The notes: a model not told the origin generated them from the letters alone. Shown: positions 17,849 to 28,405, counted from the first letter of the stretch. The stretch: DNA of 64,000 bases from Limnohabitans sp. MORI2 (GCF_027925025.1 NZ_AP027058.1:930001-994000), one strand, 5' to 3'. Numbers and translations are program-made.

Positions 17849-20061
17849 TAGCCATTCATCCTTGCAATGTCTTTGGCAACCTGTTGGTTTTGTTGTCCGA
17901 AATTTTTCAAGCCTGCGCGAATCAGCAGCGGTGCAATGTCCAGCGACCAGGCTGTGGCCACAGCGGCCAGTAGGGTCGAGATCTGCAAGCCGTCTTTGAG
18001 TAAACGTGCAATCAACTCTAGGTCGAGGTGGAACAGTTGTGTTTCTTGGTCGCCACGCGCCAAGGTGACGTGGCCGTCTTTGCAGAACACAGCGCGGCCA
18101 CCCGCTTGCAAGTGAGCCTTTAAAGTCGCGTTGTCTTGTGCTTTGGCGTAGTAAACCACTTCGCCATCGCTCAGCTCAGCCAAAGTGGTCACTGCTTCTT
18201 CGTCTGCGTTGAGCACCGCTGCACCTTCTGGCAGCACCAGGTCGACTTGCGTGCGAATGACGGTGCGCATTTGCTCGGCGGTTTGAATGTCGTGTTTTTC
18301 AATCAGCGCAGCTGTTGTTTCAGGCATGTTGGTGACCACGCCGACCAAGCAGCGGTCGTAGGCCAAGCCTTCGTCCAAGATGTGTGCGGGTGTGGTTTCA
18401 AAGACCGCCGCATCCAGCGCGCGATTGATGAGCAAACGCTCTGAAGTTTCAAAGCCACGTGCGTCAGTTTTACCCAAGTGCTGTTGATCCATGTAGAGCC
18501 CATCTTTACAGGCTAGACCAGTACGCTTGCCAGACAGGTGAAGCAACCACGCCACGAGTTGCGACAGCTCTGTCGTTTGCTGGCTACCCACAATGCCCAC
18601 CACAGGAATGCGGCCCGACTCATTAGGGCCAAACAAATGTTCGACGATGGCTTTGCCCACAGGGCGGGGTTGGCCAACGGCAGGTTTGACGTGCATCAGC
18701 AAGCCTGGGCCTGCGTTGACTTCAATGATGGCGCCTTGTGTTTCTTCCAAAGGGCGTGAGATGTCTTGCGTGACGATGTCGATGCCAGCAATGTCCAAAC
18801 CAATCACGCGTGCTGCGAGGGTGGCCACAGCTGCGACTTCAGGGTGAACCAAATCAGTCACATCGTTGCTGAGATTGCCGTTGCGTTGCACCACCACAAT
18901 ACGGCCTTTTTCTGGAACGCTAGAGGGCTCCAAACCTTGACGTTGGATTTGCAACAAAGACATTTCTCCGCGCGGAGTGTCTAAGCGGATCAAGTCGAGA
19001 GGGAAGCCCTCGGCCACGCCACGACGTGGGTCGGTGTTGATTTGCGAGTCGATCAGTTGTTCAACGGTGGACACGCCATCACCCGTGATGGTCGCGGTTT
19101 CACCACGTACAGCGGCAACCACGCGGTCGCCCACCACCAACACACGGTGTTCGTCGCCGCGCACATAGCGTTCAATCAGCACTTCGCTGCCTTCTTTTTC
19201 AGCTGCGACCCAAGCTTTGCGTACTGCTTCTTGGGTATTCACGTCCAGTGAAACGCCCCAGCCACGGTTGCCGTCGAGGGGCTTGACCACCACAGGCAGA
19301 CCAATGTCTTGCGCGGCTTCCCAAGCTTCATCCGCGGTTTTGGCGATTTGGCCTTCTGGCACGGGAATGCCGCATTGCGTGAGCAAGCGCTTGGTCAAGT
19401 CCTTGTCGCTGGAGATGGTTTCGGCAATCGCGCTGGTGCGATCGGTTTCAGCGGTCCAGATGCGGCGTTGTTTAGCGCCGTAGCCCAGCTGCACCAAGTT
19501 GCCTTCGGTCAGGCGAATGAAGGGAGTTTTGCGCTCGACTGCGGCATCAACGATGCAGGCCGTGCTGGGGCCTAGGCAGCGCAAGTCGGCAATCTTTTTC
19601 AAGCGTTCTACCGTGCCATCGATGTCGAATGGTTTGTTGTTGGCCGCAGCCATCACCAGCTCGCGTGCAGCGAGGAAGCTCTCGCGGCCCAACTCTTCGT
19701 GCTCGGTGCGGAACACCACTTTGTAGATGCCTCGTTTGCTGATTTCACGGGCTTTGCCAAACTCAGCACGGGCACCGGCCAAGAGCTGTAACTCGATGGA
19801 GACGTGCTCCATGATGTGGCCCATCCATGTGCCGCCAACTAATCGGGTGAGGAAGCCGCCACGATGGCCCACACCGCAGTGGTGTTCGACCAAGCCGGGC
19901 AACCAGCCGTTGATGCGATCGTTGAAACCATCAATTTTGTTGGAAGGGTGATCTTCCATCTCGCCTAAATCAATGAGGGCTTCGATGATGGGGCGATAAG
20001 TCCAGATGTTGGGCCCGCGCAAGTAGTTCATGCGCAGGATTTGGATGTCTTTGAATGCCAT
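17848..20061 (-). CDS. cphA': cyanophycin synthetase paralogue with defective Mur-ligase P-loop
   Basis: A 737-aa CphA-family protein. The N-terminal region (LRGPNIWTYRPIIEALIDLG) and the ATP-grasp domain (VVKPLDGNRGWGVSLDV, IEVNAGPGLLMHV) look intact. The Mur-ligase-like part begins with GSQQTTEL at 492-499 instead of GTNGKTTT, so the P-loop lysine is lost. The C-terminus is about 120 aa shorter than in the partner. Betaproteobacteria commonly carry such a CphA/CphA' pair. The second active site is predicted inactive. It is the first gene of the minus-strand operon, divergent from the ABC transporter. Confidence 0.9.
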   Translation of the reverse strand: MAFKDIQILRMNYLRGPNIWTYRPIIEALIDLGEMEDHPSNKIDGFNDRINGWLPGLVEHHCGVGHRGGFLTRLVGGTWMGHIMEHVSIELQLLAGARAEFGKAREISKRGIYKVVFRTEHEELGRESFLAARELVMAAANNKPFDIDGTVERLKKIADLRCLGPSTACIVDAAVERKTPFIRLTEGNLVQLGYGAKQRRIWTAETDRTSAIAETISSDKDLTKRLLTQCGIPVPEGQIAKTADEAWEAAQDIGLPVVVKPLDGNRGWGVSLDVNTQEAVRKAWVAAEKEGSEVLIERYVRGDEHRVLVVGDRVVAAVRGETATITGDGVSTVEQLIDSQINTDPRRGVAEGFPLDLIRLDTPRGEMSLLQIQRQGLEPSSVPEKGRIVVVQRNGNLSNDVTDLVHPEVAAVATLAARVIGLDIAGIDIVTQDISRPLEETQGAIIEVNAGPGLLMHVKPAVGQPRPVGKAIVEHLFGPNESGRIPVVGIVGSQQTTELSQLVAWLLHLSGKRTGLACKDGLYMDQQHLGKTDARGFETSERLLINRALDAAVFETTPAHILDEGLAYDRCLVGVVTNMPETTAALIEKHDIQTAEQMRTVIRTQVDLVLPEGAAVLNADEEAVTTLAELSDGEVVYYAKAQDNATLKAHLQAGGRAVFCKDGHVTLARGDQETQLFHLDLELIARLLKDGLQISTLLAAVATAWSLDIAPLLIRAGLKNFGQQNQQVAKDIARMNG

Positions 20062-20258
20062 AAATGAGCTTCAGGTTTAGCGGAGGTTGGAGGTGGCTGA
20101 AGCAGGGAGGAGAGCCAAGGTCACCACAGCGACCTCCGAGGCTGCGGCGATACAATCATTTGCTAACGTGCTGGGGTTTAACAAAGTCCTAGCTCCTGCT
20201 TTTTTATTTTTATTGCCGTCCATCGATTGACATCGATTGAAGCAGCAAAATTCCAATA

Positions 20259-22544
20259 ATGAATTCTTCTTTATCGGCTTCCACCAAAGTTGTTCTGCCC
20301 GAAGGCTGGCGAACTTCAGCGATTGCACAACTGTCTGCTCATGAAAACGTTCTAGCTTGGCTAGAGGTTGACCTGAACGCCCAATTGCATTTTTCGCTAG
20401 GGCTACTAATTGTGACAGACCAAAGGGTGCTTTTTGCCTCCGAAAAGCCGGGTTCGTCACCTGTCTGGGACAGTTGGACCTTGGTGGCGGGCATGAAGAT
20501 GACCCACACCGACCATGCGGGTGTAGGCACTCTCAGTTTGATCGACGCCACTCACCGCGTAGCCAGCTGGCGTTTCACCCTGACGCACAACGTCATGGCC
20601 ATGCGTTTGCAAGAGAAATTTGCCGAACGCCTTGAGGTGTTGACCCACGGCAAATCACTGGCTGCTTCGGCTCAAGCTCGCTGTCCCCAATGCAAACTGC
20701 AACTTGAAAATGCGGGTGACGAATGCCCCGTGTGCAGCCGCGAGCAGCACGCACCGCTCTCGACCTGGGGGCTCTTGCGTTTGTGGCGATTTGCGAAGCC
20801 GTACCAATGGCGTTTGTTGGCAGGTTTTCTGCTGACTTTGGCCTCTACTGCAGCGACCTTGGTGCCGCCGTACCTGACCATGCCGTTGATGGACGATGTG
20901 TTGATTCCGTTCCAAAACGGCAAAGACATTGACCATGATTTGGTTTATTTGTATTTGGGCGGATTGTTCGGTGCCGCTTTGCTGGCTTGGGGCTTGGGCT
21001 GGCTCAAAACCTATATCTTGGCCTTGGTGTCTGAGCGCATTGGCGCTGATTTGCGCACCACCGCTTACGAGCATTTGATGCGTTTGTCGTTGGAGTACTT
21101 TGGTGGCCGCCGCACGGGCGATTTGATGAACCGCATTGGCGCAGAGACCGACCGCATTTGCGTGTTCTTGTCGCTGCACTTGTTGGACTTTGCGACCGAT
21201 GTGTTGATGATTTTGATGACAGCTTCCATCTTGATCAGTATTGACGCCAAGCTGGCTGCTGCCACCTTGTTGCCACTGCCGTTCATCGTGTGGCTGATTC
21301 ACACCGTGCGTGACAAGCTGCGCACAGGCTTTGAGAAGATTGACCGCGTCTGGTCAGAACTCACCAACGTGTTGGCCGACACCATTCCTGGTATTCGTGT
21401 GGTCAAAGCCTTTGCGCAAGAAACACGCGAAGCTAACCGCTTCCGTGATGCCAACAAACACAACCTAGCCGTGAACGACCGCATCAACTTCGTGTGGTCG
21501 TTGTTCTCTCCCACGGTCACGCTGATGACTGAGGTGGGTTTGTTGGTGGTGTGGGGCTTTGGTATTTACTTGGTGTCGCACAACCAAATTTCAGTGGGTG
21601 TGTTGGCTGCGTTTTTGGCCTACATCGGTCGCTTTTACACCCGCTTGGATTCGATGAGCCGCATCGTCTCGCACACACAAAAAGCAGCCGCAGGTGCAAA
21701 GCGCATTTTTGAAATTTTGGACCACGTCTCCAGCGTGCCTGAAACCACCAACCCTCAAAAATTGCCGACGCCATTGCAGGGGCGCATTGAAATTCAAGAT
21801 GCAGGGTTCCGCTATGGCAACCGCGCCGTGATTCGCGGCATGAACCTCACCATTCGCCCTGGTGAAATGATCGGTTTGGTGGGCCAAAGCGGCTCTGGCA
21901 AGAGCACCTTGGTCAACTTGATTTGCCGCTTCTACGACTTGAGCGAAGGCTCGATCAAGCTCGATGGCATCGACATTCGCAACATTGCTTTGTCGGACTT
22001 CCGCAGCCATATTGGCATGGTGTTGCAAGAGCCGTTCTTGTTCTTCGGCACGATTGCCGACAACATCGCCTACGGCAAGCCCGATGCGACACGCGAAGAA
22101 ATCGTAGCGGCCGCCCGTGCTGCCCATGCGCATGAATTCATCTTGCGTTTGCCGCAAGGCTATGACTCTTTGGTGGGCGAGCGCGGTCAAGGTTTGTCGG
22201 GTGGCGAACGTCAGCGTATCTCCATCGCACGTGCTTTGTTGATCAACCCACGCATCTTGATCTTGGATGAGGCCACCGCATCCGTGGACACCGAAACAGA
22301 GCAAGAAATTCAAAAGGCCTTGGACAACTTGGTCAAAGGCCGAACCACGATTGCCATTGCCCACCGTTTGTCGACCTTGAACCAAGCCGATCGTTTGGTC
22401 GTGATGGAACAAGGTGTGGTGGTGGAAGAGGGTGACCACGACACGCTCATGGCGCGTCAAGGCGCTTACTACCGCTTGTACGAAGCTCAAGCCAAGAATG
22501 CAGAAGACGCCGTGGCGCGTGCTTCGACGAAGGAGTCTGTATGA
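20259..22544 (+). CDS. cyanophycin-associated ABC transporter (fused membrane and ATPase)
   Basis: A 761-aa protein. Residues 1-~135 form a soluble N-terminal domain ending in a zinc-ribbon-like pair CPQC...CPVC (about residues 143-162). A six-helix exporter-type membrane domain follows, then an ATPase with Walker A GQSGSGKST, signature LSGGERQR and Walker B ILILDEAT. In Burkholderiales this family is found next to cphA genes and is labelled cyanophycin metabolism-associated. The transported substrate is unknown. It is divergent from the cph operon and overlaps the DUF1854 gene by 4 nt (ATGA). Confidence 0.85.
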   Translation: MNSSLSASTKVVLPEGWRTSAIAQLSAHENVLAWLEVDLNAQLHFSLGLLIVTDQRVLFASEKPGSSPVWDSWTLVAGMKMTHTDHAGVGTLSLIDATHRVASWRFTLTHNVMAMRLQEKFAERLEVLTHGKSLAASAQARCPQCKLQLENAGDECPVCSREQHAPLSTWGLLRLWRFAKPYQWRLLAGFLLTLASTAATLVPPYLTMPLMDDVLIPFQNGKDIDHDLVYLYLGGLFGAALLAWGLGWLKTYILALVSERIGADLRTTAYEHLMRLSLEYFGGRRTGDLMNRIGAETDRICVFLSLHLLDFATDVLMILMTASILISIDAKLAAATLLPLPFIVWLIHTVRDKLRTGFEKIDRVWSELTNVLADTIPGIRVVKAFAQETREANRFRDANKHNLAVNDRINFVWSLFSPTVTLMTEVGLLVVWGFGIYLVSHNQISVGVLAAFLAYIGRFYTRLDSMSRIVSHTQKAAAGAKRIFEILDHVSSVPETTNPQKLPTPLQGRIEIQDAGFRYGNRAVIRGMNLTIRPGEMIGLVGQSGSGKSTLVNLICRFYDLSEGSIKLDGIDIRNIALSDFRSHIGMVLQEPFLFFGTIADNIAYGKPDATREEIVAAARAAHAHEFILRLPQGYDSLVGERGQGLSGGERQRISIARALLINPRILILDEATASVDTETEQEIQKALDNLVKGRTTIAIAHRLSTLNQADRLVVMEQGVVVEEGDHDTLMARQGAYYRLYEAQAKNAEDAVARASTKESV

Positions 22545-23020
22545 GTGCCGTGTTAACAGCTGCTTTCACGCTAGCGTTTGACCCTTTTGGTAAATTGGTC
22601 ATCACCTTGGCCGATGGCACGCAGCACGTAGGTGCCGTGGTGGCGCGTGCGTTTCCGATTGCATCGCCCGACCAAAACATTTCCATCTTGAGCGCCGAGG
22701 GTAAGGAATTGGCCTGGGTTGAGAGCTTGCACAACTTGCCTGCGAACGAACAAGACATCGTGGTGCAAGCCCTGCAAGGACGCGAATTCATGCCTGAAAT
22801 TTTGCGTTTGGATGGGGTGAATAGTTTTTCTACGCCCAGTGTGTGGCGCGTGCAAACCAACCGTGGGCCGACCCAGCTCGTGCTCAAAGGCGAAGAAGAC
22901 ATTCGCCGCTTAAGTGCGACACGCCTCATCGTGGCCGACGCGCATGGTGTTCAGTTCTTGATTCGCGATTTGCCATCGCTTGACCGTCACACGCGCAAAC
23001 TGCTCGACCGCTTTTTATAA
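22541..23020 (+). CDS. cyanophycin-associated DUF1854 protein
   Basis: A 159-aa soluble protein overlapping the ABC transporter stop by 4 nt. Conserved blocks include GKLVITLADGTQHVGAVVARAFPIA, PDQNISIL and REFMPEILRL, which match the DUF1854 family. Family members are found with cphA and the fused ABC transporter. The activity is unknown. Coupling to the transporter suggests a shared complex or regulatory role. Confidence 0.85.
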   Translation: MSAVLTAAFTLAFDPFGKLVITLADGTQHVGAVVARAFPIASPDQNISILSAEGKELAWVESLHNLPANEQDIVVQALQGREFMPEILRLDGVNSFSTPSVWRVQTNRGPTQLVLKGEEDIRRLSATRLIVADAHGVQFLIRDLPSLDRHTRKLLDRFL

Positions 23021-23028
23021 ATTAGTGG

Positions 23029-24393
23029 CTATGTAGGCCAAACACTGCCGTGTTCGGGCACGATGGCTCGCCATTGCAAATCACGCTCAATGCGCTGACG
23101 CAGCGCATCCGAGGCCTCGGGTTCGCCATGCACCACATATACCTGATCGGGTTTGCTTCGCATTTGGTTCAACCAAGCAATTAGTTGCGAGGCATCCGCA
23201 TGCGCCGATGAAGATTGCAACTGCACCACTTCAGCGTGGATGGCTACGTCTTGGCCATGCATGCGTAGCATCGAGCCTCCGCCTGCGATGGTGGCCCCGC
23301 GTGTGCCCGGTGCTTGGTAGCCCGTGAGGATGACCATGTTGCGGTGGTCGGGTAAATAGCGCGCCAAATGGTGCAACACACGCCCGCCTGTGGCCATGCC
23401 GCTGGCTGCCAAGATGACCATCGGGCCGTGGCGTTTGGCCAGTGCCTTGGACTGCTCAGTGGTTTCAATCATGGTCGCCACATGCTTCAAACCTTTGAGT
23501 GCATGCGCATCCAAACGATGCGCCTCTGGGTGGCGCTGAAACAAATCAGTGGTGTGCACGGCCATGGGGCTGTCCAAGAAGATCGGCAATGCATGCGGAA
23601 TGTCTCCGCGCTCTTTCATGATGTCAATGGCGTGCAACAGCGCTTGCGCGCGTCCCACCGCAAACACAGGCACGACGGCCACGCCACCGCGTGCAGCCAC
23701 GCGCTTGAGTGCGGGGGCCAGTTCAGCCATGATGTTTTCGTGCGGGTGTTCACGGTTGCCGTAGGTCGACTCGATCAGCACCGTGTCTGCATCTGGAGGC
23801 GGTGCAGGCGGGTTCATGATCATGTCGTCAGGGCGACCCACATCACCGCTGAACAGAATCCGTCGTCCTGCCACTTCGACCAAGACACTGGCTGCACCCA
23901 AGATGTGGCCTGCTGTGCTGAAGGTGGCTTTCCAACCTGGGATGGGCGAGAAGGTGTGTGTTTCACGCTCTGGCTTGAGCAACTGCAACGACAAGAACGC
24001 ATCATGCTTGCTGTACAAGGGCATGGCTGGTTCATGTTTGGTGTAGCCGTGCCGGTTTAAAAAGGCTGCATCTTCTTCTTGAATATGGCCGCTGTCGGGC
24101 AACAAGATCGCGCACAAATCGCATGTGGCTGGTGTGGCGTGGATGTTGCCGCGATAGCCCTGACGGTAGAGCAGGGGAACGTAGCCGCTGTGATCCAGGT
24201 GCGCATGCGTCAAGATGACCGCATCGACATCAGTAGGCGTGACAGGCAGCGGGCTCCAGTTGCGTAAGCGCAATTGTTTGTAGCCCTGAAACAACCCGCA
24301 ATCGACCAGCAGCTTTTTGCCATCGTGCTGGACCAAATACTTAGAGCCGGTGACAGTACCGGTTCCGCCTAAGAAGGTGATGTTGACGCTCAT
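23029..24393 (-). CDS. MBL-fold / beta-CASP RNA-processing nuclease
   Basis: About 454 aa from MSVNITFLGGTGTVTGSKYL. The metallo-beta-lactamase zinc motif LTHAHLDHSG, a second histidine in AGHILGAAS and an aspartate in FSGDVGRPDD are present. The beta-CASP part (ILAASGMATGGRVLHHL, VVHGEPEASDALRQR) defines the CPSF/YsmA-like RNA nuclease family, predicted to cut RNA in the cytosol. A start five codons upstream is also possible. It is 30 nt downstream of dnaJ on the same strand. Confidence 0.87.
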   Translation of the reverse strand: MSVNITFLGGTGTVTGSKYLVQHDGKKLLVDCGLFQGYKQLRLRNWSPLPVTPTDVDAVILTHAHLDHSGYVPLLYRQGYRGNIHATPATCDLCAILLPDSGHIQEEDAAFLNRHGYTKHEPAMPLYSKHDAFLSLQLLKPERETHTFSPIPGWKATFSTAGHILGAASVLVEVAGRRILFSGDVGRPDDMIMNPPAPPPDADTVLIESTYGNREHPHENIMAELAPALKRVAARGGVAVVPVFAVGRAQALLHAIDIMKERGDIPHALPIFLDSPMAVHTTDLFQRHPEAHRLDAHALKGLKHVATMIETTEQSKALAKRHGPMVILAASGMATGGRVLHHLARYLPDHRNMVILTGYQAPGTRGATIAGGGSMLRMHGQDVAIHAEVVQLQSSSAHADASQLIAWLNQMRSKPDQVYVVHGEPEASDALRQRIERDLQWRAIVPEHGSVWPT

Positions 24394-24438
24394 AGGCGAA
24401 GTATCCACGTTTTCGGTGAAGACACTTCGCTCTGCGCG

Positions 24439-25581
24439 TTAATTGAAGAAGCGTTTGAGCTTGTCAGCCCATCCACCCTCAGCAGGTGAATGCTTATTGC
24501 CGCCTTTTTTCAATGACTCATCCAGTTCTTTGAGCAGCTTGCGTTGGTGCTCGGTGAGCTTGACCGGTGTCTCCACCGAGATGTGGCAATACAAGTCGCC
24601 AGGGAAGCTAGAGCGAACGCCCTTGATGCCCTTGCCACGCAAGCGGAACTGCTTGTCGTTTTGGGTACCTTCAGGAATGTCGATGGCTGCTTCGCCTGCC
24701 AGTGTCGGGACGCGAATTTCGCCACCCAAAGCCGCGGTGGTGATGCTGATGGGCACTGAGCAGTGCAAGTCGTCGCCATCGCGCTCGAAGATGTCGTGCT
24801 TCTTGACGCGAATCTCGATGAACAAATCACCGGGTGGCCCGCCGTTTGTGCCTGGCTCGCCATTGCCAGTGCTGCGAATGCGCATGCCGTCGTCGATGCC
24901 GGCTGGGATTTTGACTTCGAGTGTTTTTTGCTTCTTGATCTTGCCTTGGCCGTGACACATATTGCATGGATCAGGAATGATCTTGCCTGAGCCTCGGCAA
25001 TGCGGACAGGTTTGCTGCACACTGAAAAAGCCTTGACGCATTTGCACTTGGCCGCTGCCGTGGCAGGTGGTACAGGTTTTGACTGAGGTGCCGGGTTTGG
25101 CACCTGTGCCGCTACAGGTTTCACACTCGTCCCAGCTTGGGATTTTGATTTCAGCGTTTTTGCCATTGGCTGCTTCTTCGAGCGTGATTTCCATGGCATA
25201 GCTCAAGTCGTTGCCGCGGTAGACCTGACGGCCTCCGGGGCCACGGCGTTGTTGACCAAAGATGTCACCAAAGATGTCGCCAAATGCTTCACCAAAGCCT
25301 GCGCCGCCAAAGCCACCGCCAAATCCGCCTGCACCACCGCGCATATTGGGGTCCACGCCCGCATGGCCGTACTGGTCGTAGGCTGCACGTTTTTCGGGGT
25401 CCGACAGCATCTCGTAGGCCTCTTTGACCTCTTTGAACTGCGCCTCGGCATCCTTGGCTTTGTCGCCTTGGTTGCGGTCAGGGTGGTACTTCATCGCGAG
25501 TTTGCGATAAGCCTTTTTGATCTCGTCGTCGCTCGCGCCTTTGGCTAGGCCGAGTACTTCATAAAAATCGCGTTTGGACAT
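24439..25581 (-). CDS. dnaJ: chaperone DnaJ
   Basis: A 380-aa type I Hsp40. The J domain has the HPD motif in YHPDRN, followed by a glycine/phenylalanine-rich linker (~residues 75-115), four CxxCxGxG zinc repeats ([32 protein letters not shown]) and the C-terminal substrate-binding region. It stimulates DnaK ATP hydrolysis and delivers clients. It is last in the order grpE-dnaK-dnaJ and separated from dnaK by a 104-bp gap with a GC-rich hairpin. Confidence 0.97.
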   Translation of the reverse strand: MSKRDFYEVLGLAKGASDDEIKKAYRKLAMKYHPDRNQGDKAKDAEAQFKEVKEAYEMLSDPEKRAAYDQYGHAGVDPNMRGGAGGFGGGFGGAGFGEAFGDIFGDIFGQQRRGPGGRQVYRGNDLSYAMEITLEEAANGKNAEIKIPSWDECETCSGTGAKPGTSVKTCTTCHGSGQVQMRQGFFSVQQTCPHCRGSGKIIPDPCNMCHGQGKIKKQKTLEVKIPAGIDDGMRIRSTGNGEPGTNGGPPGDLFIEIRVKKHDIFERDGDDLHCSVPISITTAALGGEIRVPTLAGEAAIDIPEGTQNDKQFRLRGKGIKGVRSSFPGDLYCHISVETPVKLTEHQRKLLKELDESLKKGGNKHSPAEGGWADKLKRFFN

Positions 25582-25622
25582 GGTGTGGGCAGTGCCGTTT
25601 TTTGTGGGGCTTGATCAAGACT

Positions 25623-25659
25623 TCGCCGCGTGTTCACCTGGTCAGGCGAAACGCGGCGA
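25623..25659 (-). terminator. hairpin between dnaK and dnaJ
   Basis: A perfect 9-bp inverted repeat TCGCCGCGT / ACGCGGCGA with a 19-nt loop. No U-tract follows on the minus strand, so partial termination or mRNA processing is more likely than a full stop. It would set dnaK above dnaJ. Confidence 0.5.
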
Positions 25660-25685
25660 GGTCAGCTCAGAAGATGAGAAAGGGC

Positions 25686-27611
25686 TTAGCCTTTTTTCAC
25701 TTCTTTCACTTCAGCGTCGACCACGTTGTCGTCGGCTGGTTTGGCTTGCTCTGCACCGGGGGCAGCGCCACCAGCAGCTTGTTGAGCTTGCATGTCTGCA
25801 TAGACTTTTTCGCCGAGCTTTTGCGAGGCGGTCATCAGGGCTTCGGTCTTGGCATCGATGGCGGCTTTGTCGTCGCCCTTCAATGCTTCTTCCACTTCCT
25901 TGATCGCGGCTTCGATGGCGTCTTTCTCGCCAGCGTCGAGCTTGTCGCCGTGCTCACCCAAGCTCTTCTTCACGCTGTGCACAGCGGCGTCGGCTTGGTT
26001 GCGCGATTGCACGATTTCGAGTTTCTTCTTGTCTTCAGCGGCGTTCAACTCGGCGTCTTTCACCATTTGTTGAATTTCGTCTTCGCTCAAACCAGAGTTG
26101 GCTTTGATCGTGATCTTGTTTTCTTTGCCGGTGGCTTTGTCTTTGGCGCCCACGTGCAAGATGCCGTTGGCGTCAATGTCAAACGACACTTCAATTTGAG
26201 GTGTGCCACGTGCAGCAGGTGCGATGCCTTCAAGGTTGAACTCACCCAAGCACTTATTACCAGAAGCCATTTCGCGCTCGCCTTGGTAGACCTTGATGGT
26301 CACGGCAGGTTGGTTGTCTTCGGCGGTCGAGAAGGTTTGTGCAAACTTGGTAGGGATGGTTGTGTTCTTAGCGATCATCTTGGTCATCACGCCGCCCAGG
26401 GTTTCGATGCCCAAAGACAGGGGCGTCACGTCGAGCAACAACACGTCGGTACGGTCGCCCGACAACACCTGACCTTGAATCGCAGCGCCCACGGCCACGG
26501 CTTCGTCGGGGTTCACGTCACGGCGTGGCTCTTTGCCGAAAAATTCTTTAACCTTGTCTTGCACCTTGGGCATGCGGCTCATACCGCCGACCAAGATCAC
26601 GTCATCGATGTCACCCACAGATACGCCGGCATCTTTGATGGCGGTGCGGCAAGGGGCGATGGTGCGCTCGATCAACTCGTCCACCAGTTGCTCCAACTTG
26701 GCGCGGTTGAGTTTGATGTTCAAGTGCTTGGGACCTGTGGCATCAGCCGTGATGTAAGGCAAGTTGATGTCGGTCGACGCAGACGATGACAACTCGATTT
26801 TGGCTTTTTCAGCGGCTTCTTTGAGGCGCTGCAAGGCCAACACGTCTTTGGACAAATCAACGCCAGATTCTTTCTTGAACTCTGAGATGATGAAGTCGAT
26901 GATGCGTTGGTCAAAGTCTTCACCGCCCAAGAAGGTGTCGCCGTTGGTGGACAACACTTCAAATTGCTTCTCGCCATCGACGTCCGCGATTTCGATGATG
27001 GACACGTCGAACGTGCCGCCACCCAAGTCATATACCGCAATCTTGCGGTCGCCTTTTTCTGTTTTGTCCAAACCGAAGGCCAACGCGGCAGCGGTGGGTT
27101 CGTTGATGATGCGCTTGACATCCAAGCCTGCAATGCGGCCAGCGTCTTTGGTGGCTTGACGTTGTGCGTCGTTGAAGTAAGCGGGTACGGTGATGACGGC
27201 TTCGGTCACTTCTTCGCCGAGGTAGTCTTCGGCGGTTTTCTTCATCTTGCGCAGAATTTCAGCGCTGATTTGAGGAGGGGCCAACTTGTTGCCGCGCACT
27301 TCCACCCATGCGTCGCCGTTGTCGGCTTTGGCGATGGTGTAGGGCATCAAGTCGATGTCTTTTTGAACTTCTTTTTCGCTGAACTTGCGACCGATCAAAC
27401 GCTTGACCGCGTACAAGGTGTTGCGTGGGTTAGTCACAGCTTGGCGCTTGGCCGATGCACCGACCAGAATCTCGCCGTCTTCTTGATACGCAATGATCGA
27501 AGGTGTGGTGCGAGCGCCTTCGGCGTTCTCAATCACTTTGGTCGTGTTGCCTTCCATGATGGCCACGCACGAGTTGGTGGTGCCCAAGTCAATACCGATG
27601 ATTTTTCCCAT
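25686..27611 (-). CDS. dnaK: chaperone DnaK (Hsp70)
   Basis: A 641-aa Hsp70. It begins [20 protein letters not shown], contains the phosphate-binding loops ([22 protein letters not shown]), the linker [12 protein letters not shown] and an acidic EVKEVKKG tail. The ATPase domain covers roughly residues 1-385, the peptide-binding domain and lid the rest. It folds and protects proteins with DnaJ and GrpE, whose genes flank it. Expression is expected from the heat-shock promoter before grpE. Confidence 0.98.
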   Translation of the reverse strand: MGKIIGIDLGTTNSCVAIMEGNTTKVIENAEGARTTPSIIAYQEDGEILVGASAKRQAVTNPRNTLYAVKRLIGRKFSEKEVQKDIDLMPYTIAKADNGDAWVEVRGNKLAPPQISAEILRKMKKTAEDYLGEEVTEAVITVPAYFNDAQRQATKDAGRIAGLDVKRIINEPTAAALAFGLDKTEKGDRKIAVYDLGGGTFDVSIIEIADVDGEKQFEVLSTNGDTFLGGEDFDQRIIDFIISEFKKESGVDLSKDVLALQRLKEAAEKAKIELSSSASTDINLPYITADATGPKHLNIKLNRAKLEQLVDELIERTIAPCRTAIKDAGVSVGDIDDVILVGGMSRMPKVQDKVKEFFGKEPRRDVNPDEAVAVGAAIQGQVLSGDRTDVLLLDVTPLSLGIETLGGVMTKMIAKNTTIPTKFAQTFSTAEDNQPAVTIKVYQGEREMASGNKCLGEFNLEGIAPAARGTPQIEVSFDIDANGILHVGAKDKATGKENKITIKANSGLSEDEIQQMVKDAELNAAEDKKKLEIVQSRNQADAAVHSVKKSLGEHGDKLDAGEKDAIEAAIKEVEEALKGDDKAAIDAKTEALMTASQKLGEKVYADMQAQQAAGGAAPGAEQAKPADDNVVDAEVKEVKKG

Positions 27612-27682
27612 GTTCTTACTCCAGTAACTTTTAAAAATTCAGATGAGGCGTAGGTGTGGATAACTTCGCCAATTTCAAGTGT

Positions 27683-28288
27683 TTATTTCGGTGCGGCCAC
27701 AGTGACCAAGGCAGGGCGCAACACGCGCTCTGCGATCAAGTAGCCTTTTTGCAGCACGGTGACCACGGTGTTGGCCTCTTGCTCGGCAGGCACCATGCTG
27801 ATGGCTTGGTGTTGTGCGGGGTCAAACTTGGCGCCTACGGCGGGGTCGATGGCCACAATCTTGTTGCGCTCCATCGCGCTCTTGAGCTGACGCAACGTGG
27901 CTTCCGCGCCTTCGCGAATTTGTTCAGGCGTTGCAGTTTGCACAGCCAAACCTGCTTCGAGGCTGTCGAGCACGGGCAGCAAGCTGTCAGCAAAGCTCTC
28001 GAGTGCGAATTTGCGGGCCTTAGACACTTCTTCGTCCGCACGGCGGCGGGCGTTTTGCACCTCGGCTTGGCCACGGATGTATTGGTCTTGCAGCTCGGTC
28101 ACTTTGGCTTGCAAGGTGGCCACTTCAGCTTGGGCTGCGGCCAGTGGGTCTAGCGCGGCAGCTGGCTCAGATGCCGCAGGCGCTTGATCGGCTGGGGCCA
28201 TGCCAGCCATGTGAGAGGCCAAATGGTCAGCGGCAGACGGCGCTGCGGCTGCGGCTGCGGAATCTTTGTTTTCTGTAGGTTCTGACAT
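27683..28288 (-). CDS. grpE: nucleotide exchange factor GrpE
   Basis: A 201-aa exchange factor for DnaK. An Ala/Pro-rich disordered N-terminus (~residues 1-60) is followed by a long coiled coil ([20 protein letters not shown]), the conserved NARRRADEE segment and the beta-wing region ([32 protein letters not shown]). It is first in the grpE-dnaK-dnaJ cluster, 71 nt before dnaK. Confidence 0.95.
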   Translation of the reverse strand: MSEPTENKDSAAAAAAPSAADHLASHMAGMAPADQAPAASEPAAALDPLAAAQAEVATLQAKVTELQDQYIRGQAEVQNARRRADEEVSKARKFALESFADSLLPVLDSLEAGLAVQTATPEQIREGAEATLRQLKSAMERNKIVAIDPAVGAKFDPAQHQAISMVPAEQEANTVVTVLQKGYLIAERVLRPALVTVAAPK

Positions 28289-28325
28289 GCTTTGTAGGGC
28301 TTGTTGGAGGGAGATTCAGCGGAGC

Positions 28326-28350
28326 TGAGGGCATCCAACCCTATTTCAAG
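28326..28350 (-). promoter_or_regulatory. sigma-32 (RpoH) type heat-shock promoter of grpE
   Basis: On the minus strand CTTGAA (28350-28345) is followed after 13 nt by CCCTCA (28331-28326), close to the RpoH pattern CTTGAA-N13-CCCCAT. A C-rich ACCCCT precedes the -35 as in strong heat-shock promoters. It lies about 38 nt before the grpE start. Confidence 0.7.
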
Positions 28351-28382
28351 AGGGGTTTTGTAAAAAATTTGCAAGGGCAAAA

Positions 28383-28405
28383 CAAAGCGGGGCCGCGCCC
28401 CGCTT
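28383..28405 (-). terminator. terminator of the FKBP gene
   Basis: AGCGGGG-CCGCG-CCCCGCT is a perfect GC-rich palindrome, followed on the minus strand by TTGTTTTG. A second hairpin, CGGCAGT / ACTGCCG (28411-28429), lies just upstream of it. Together they insulate FKBP transcription from the grpE promoter. Confidence 0.75.

Noticed and set aside
25602..26789. 395-codon plus-strand open frame over dnaK
   Set aside because: It is antisense to DnaK. The peptide is Phe/Val/His-rich low-complexity and has no ribosome-binding site or family signature.
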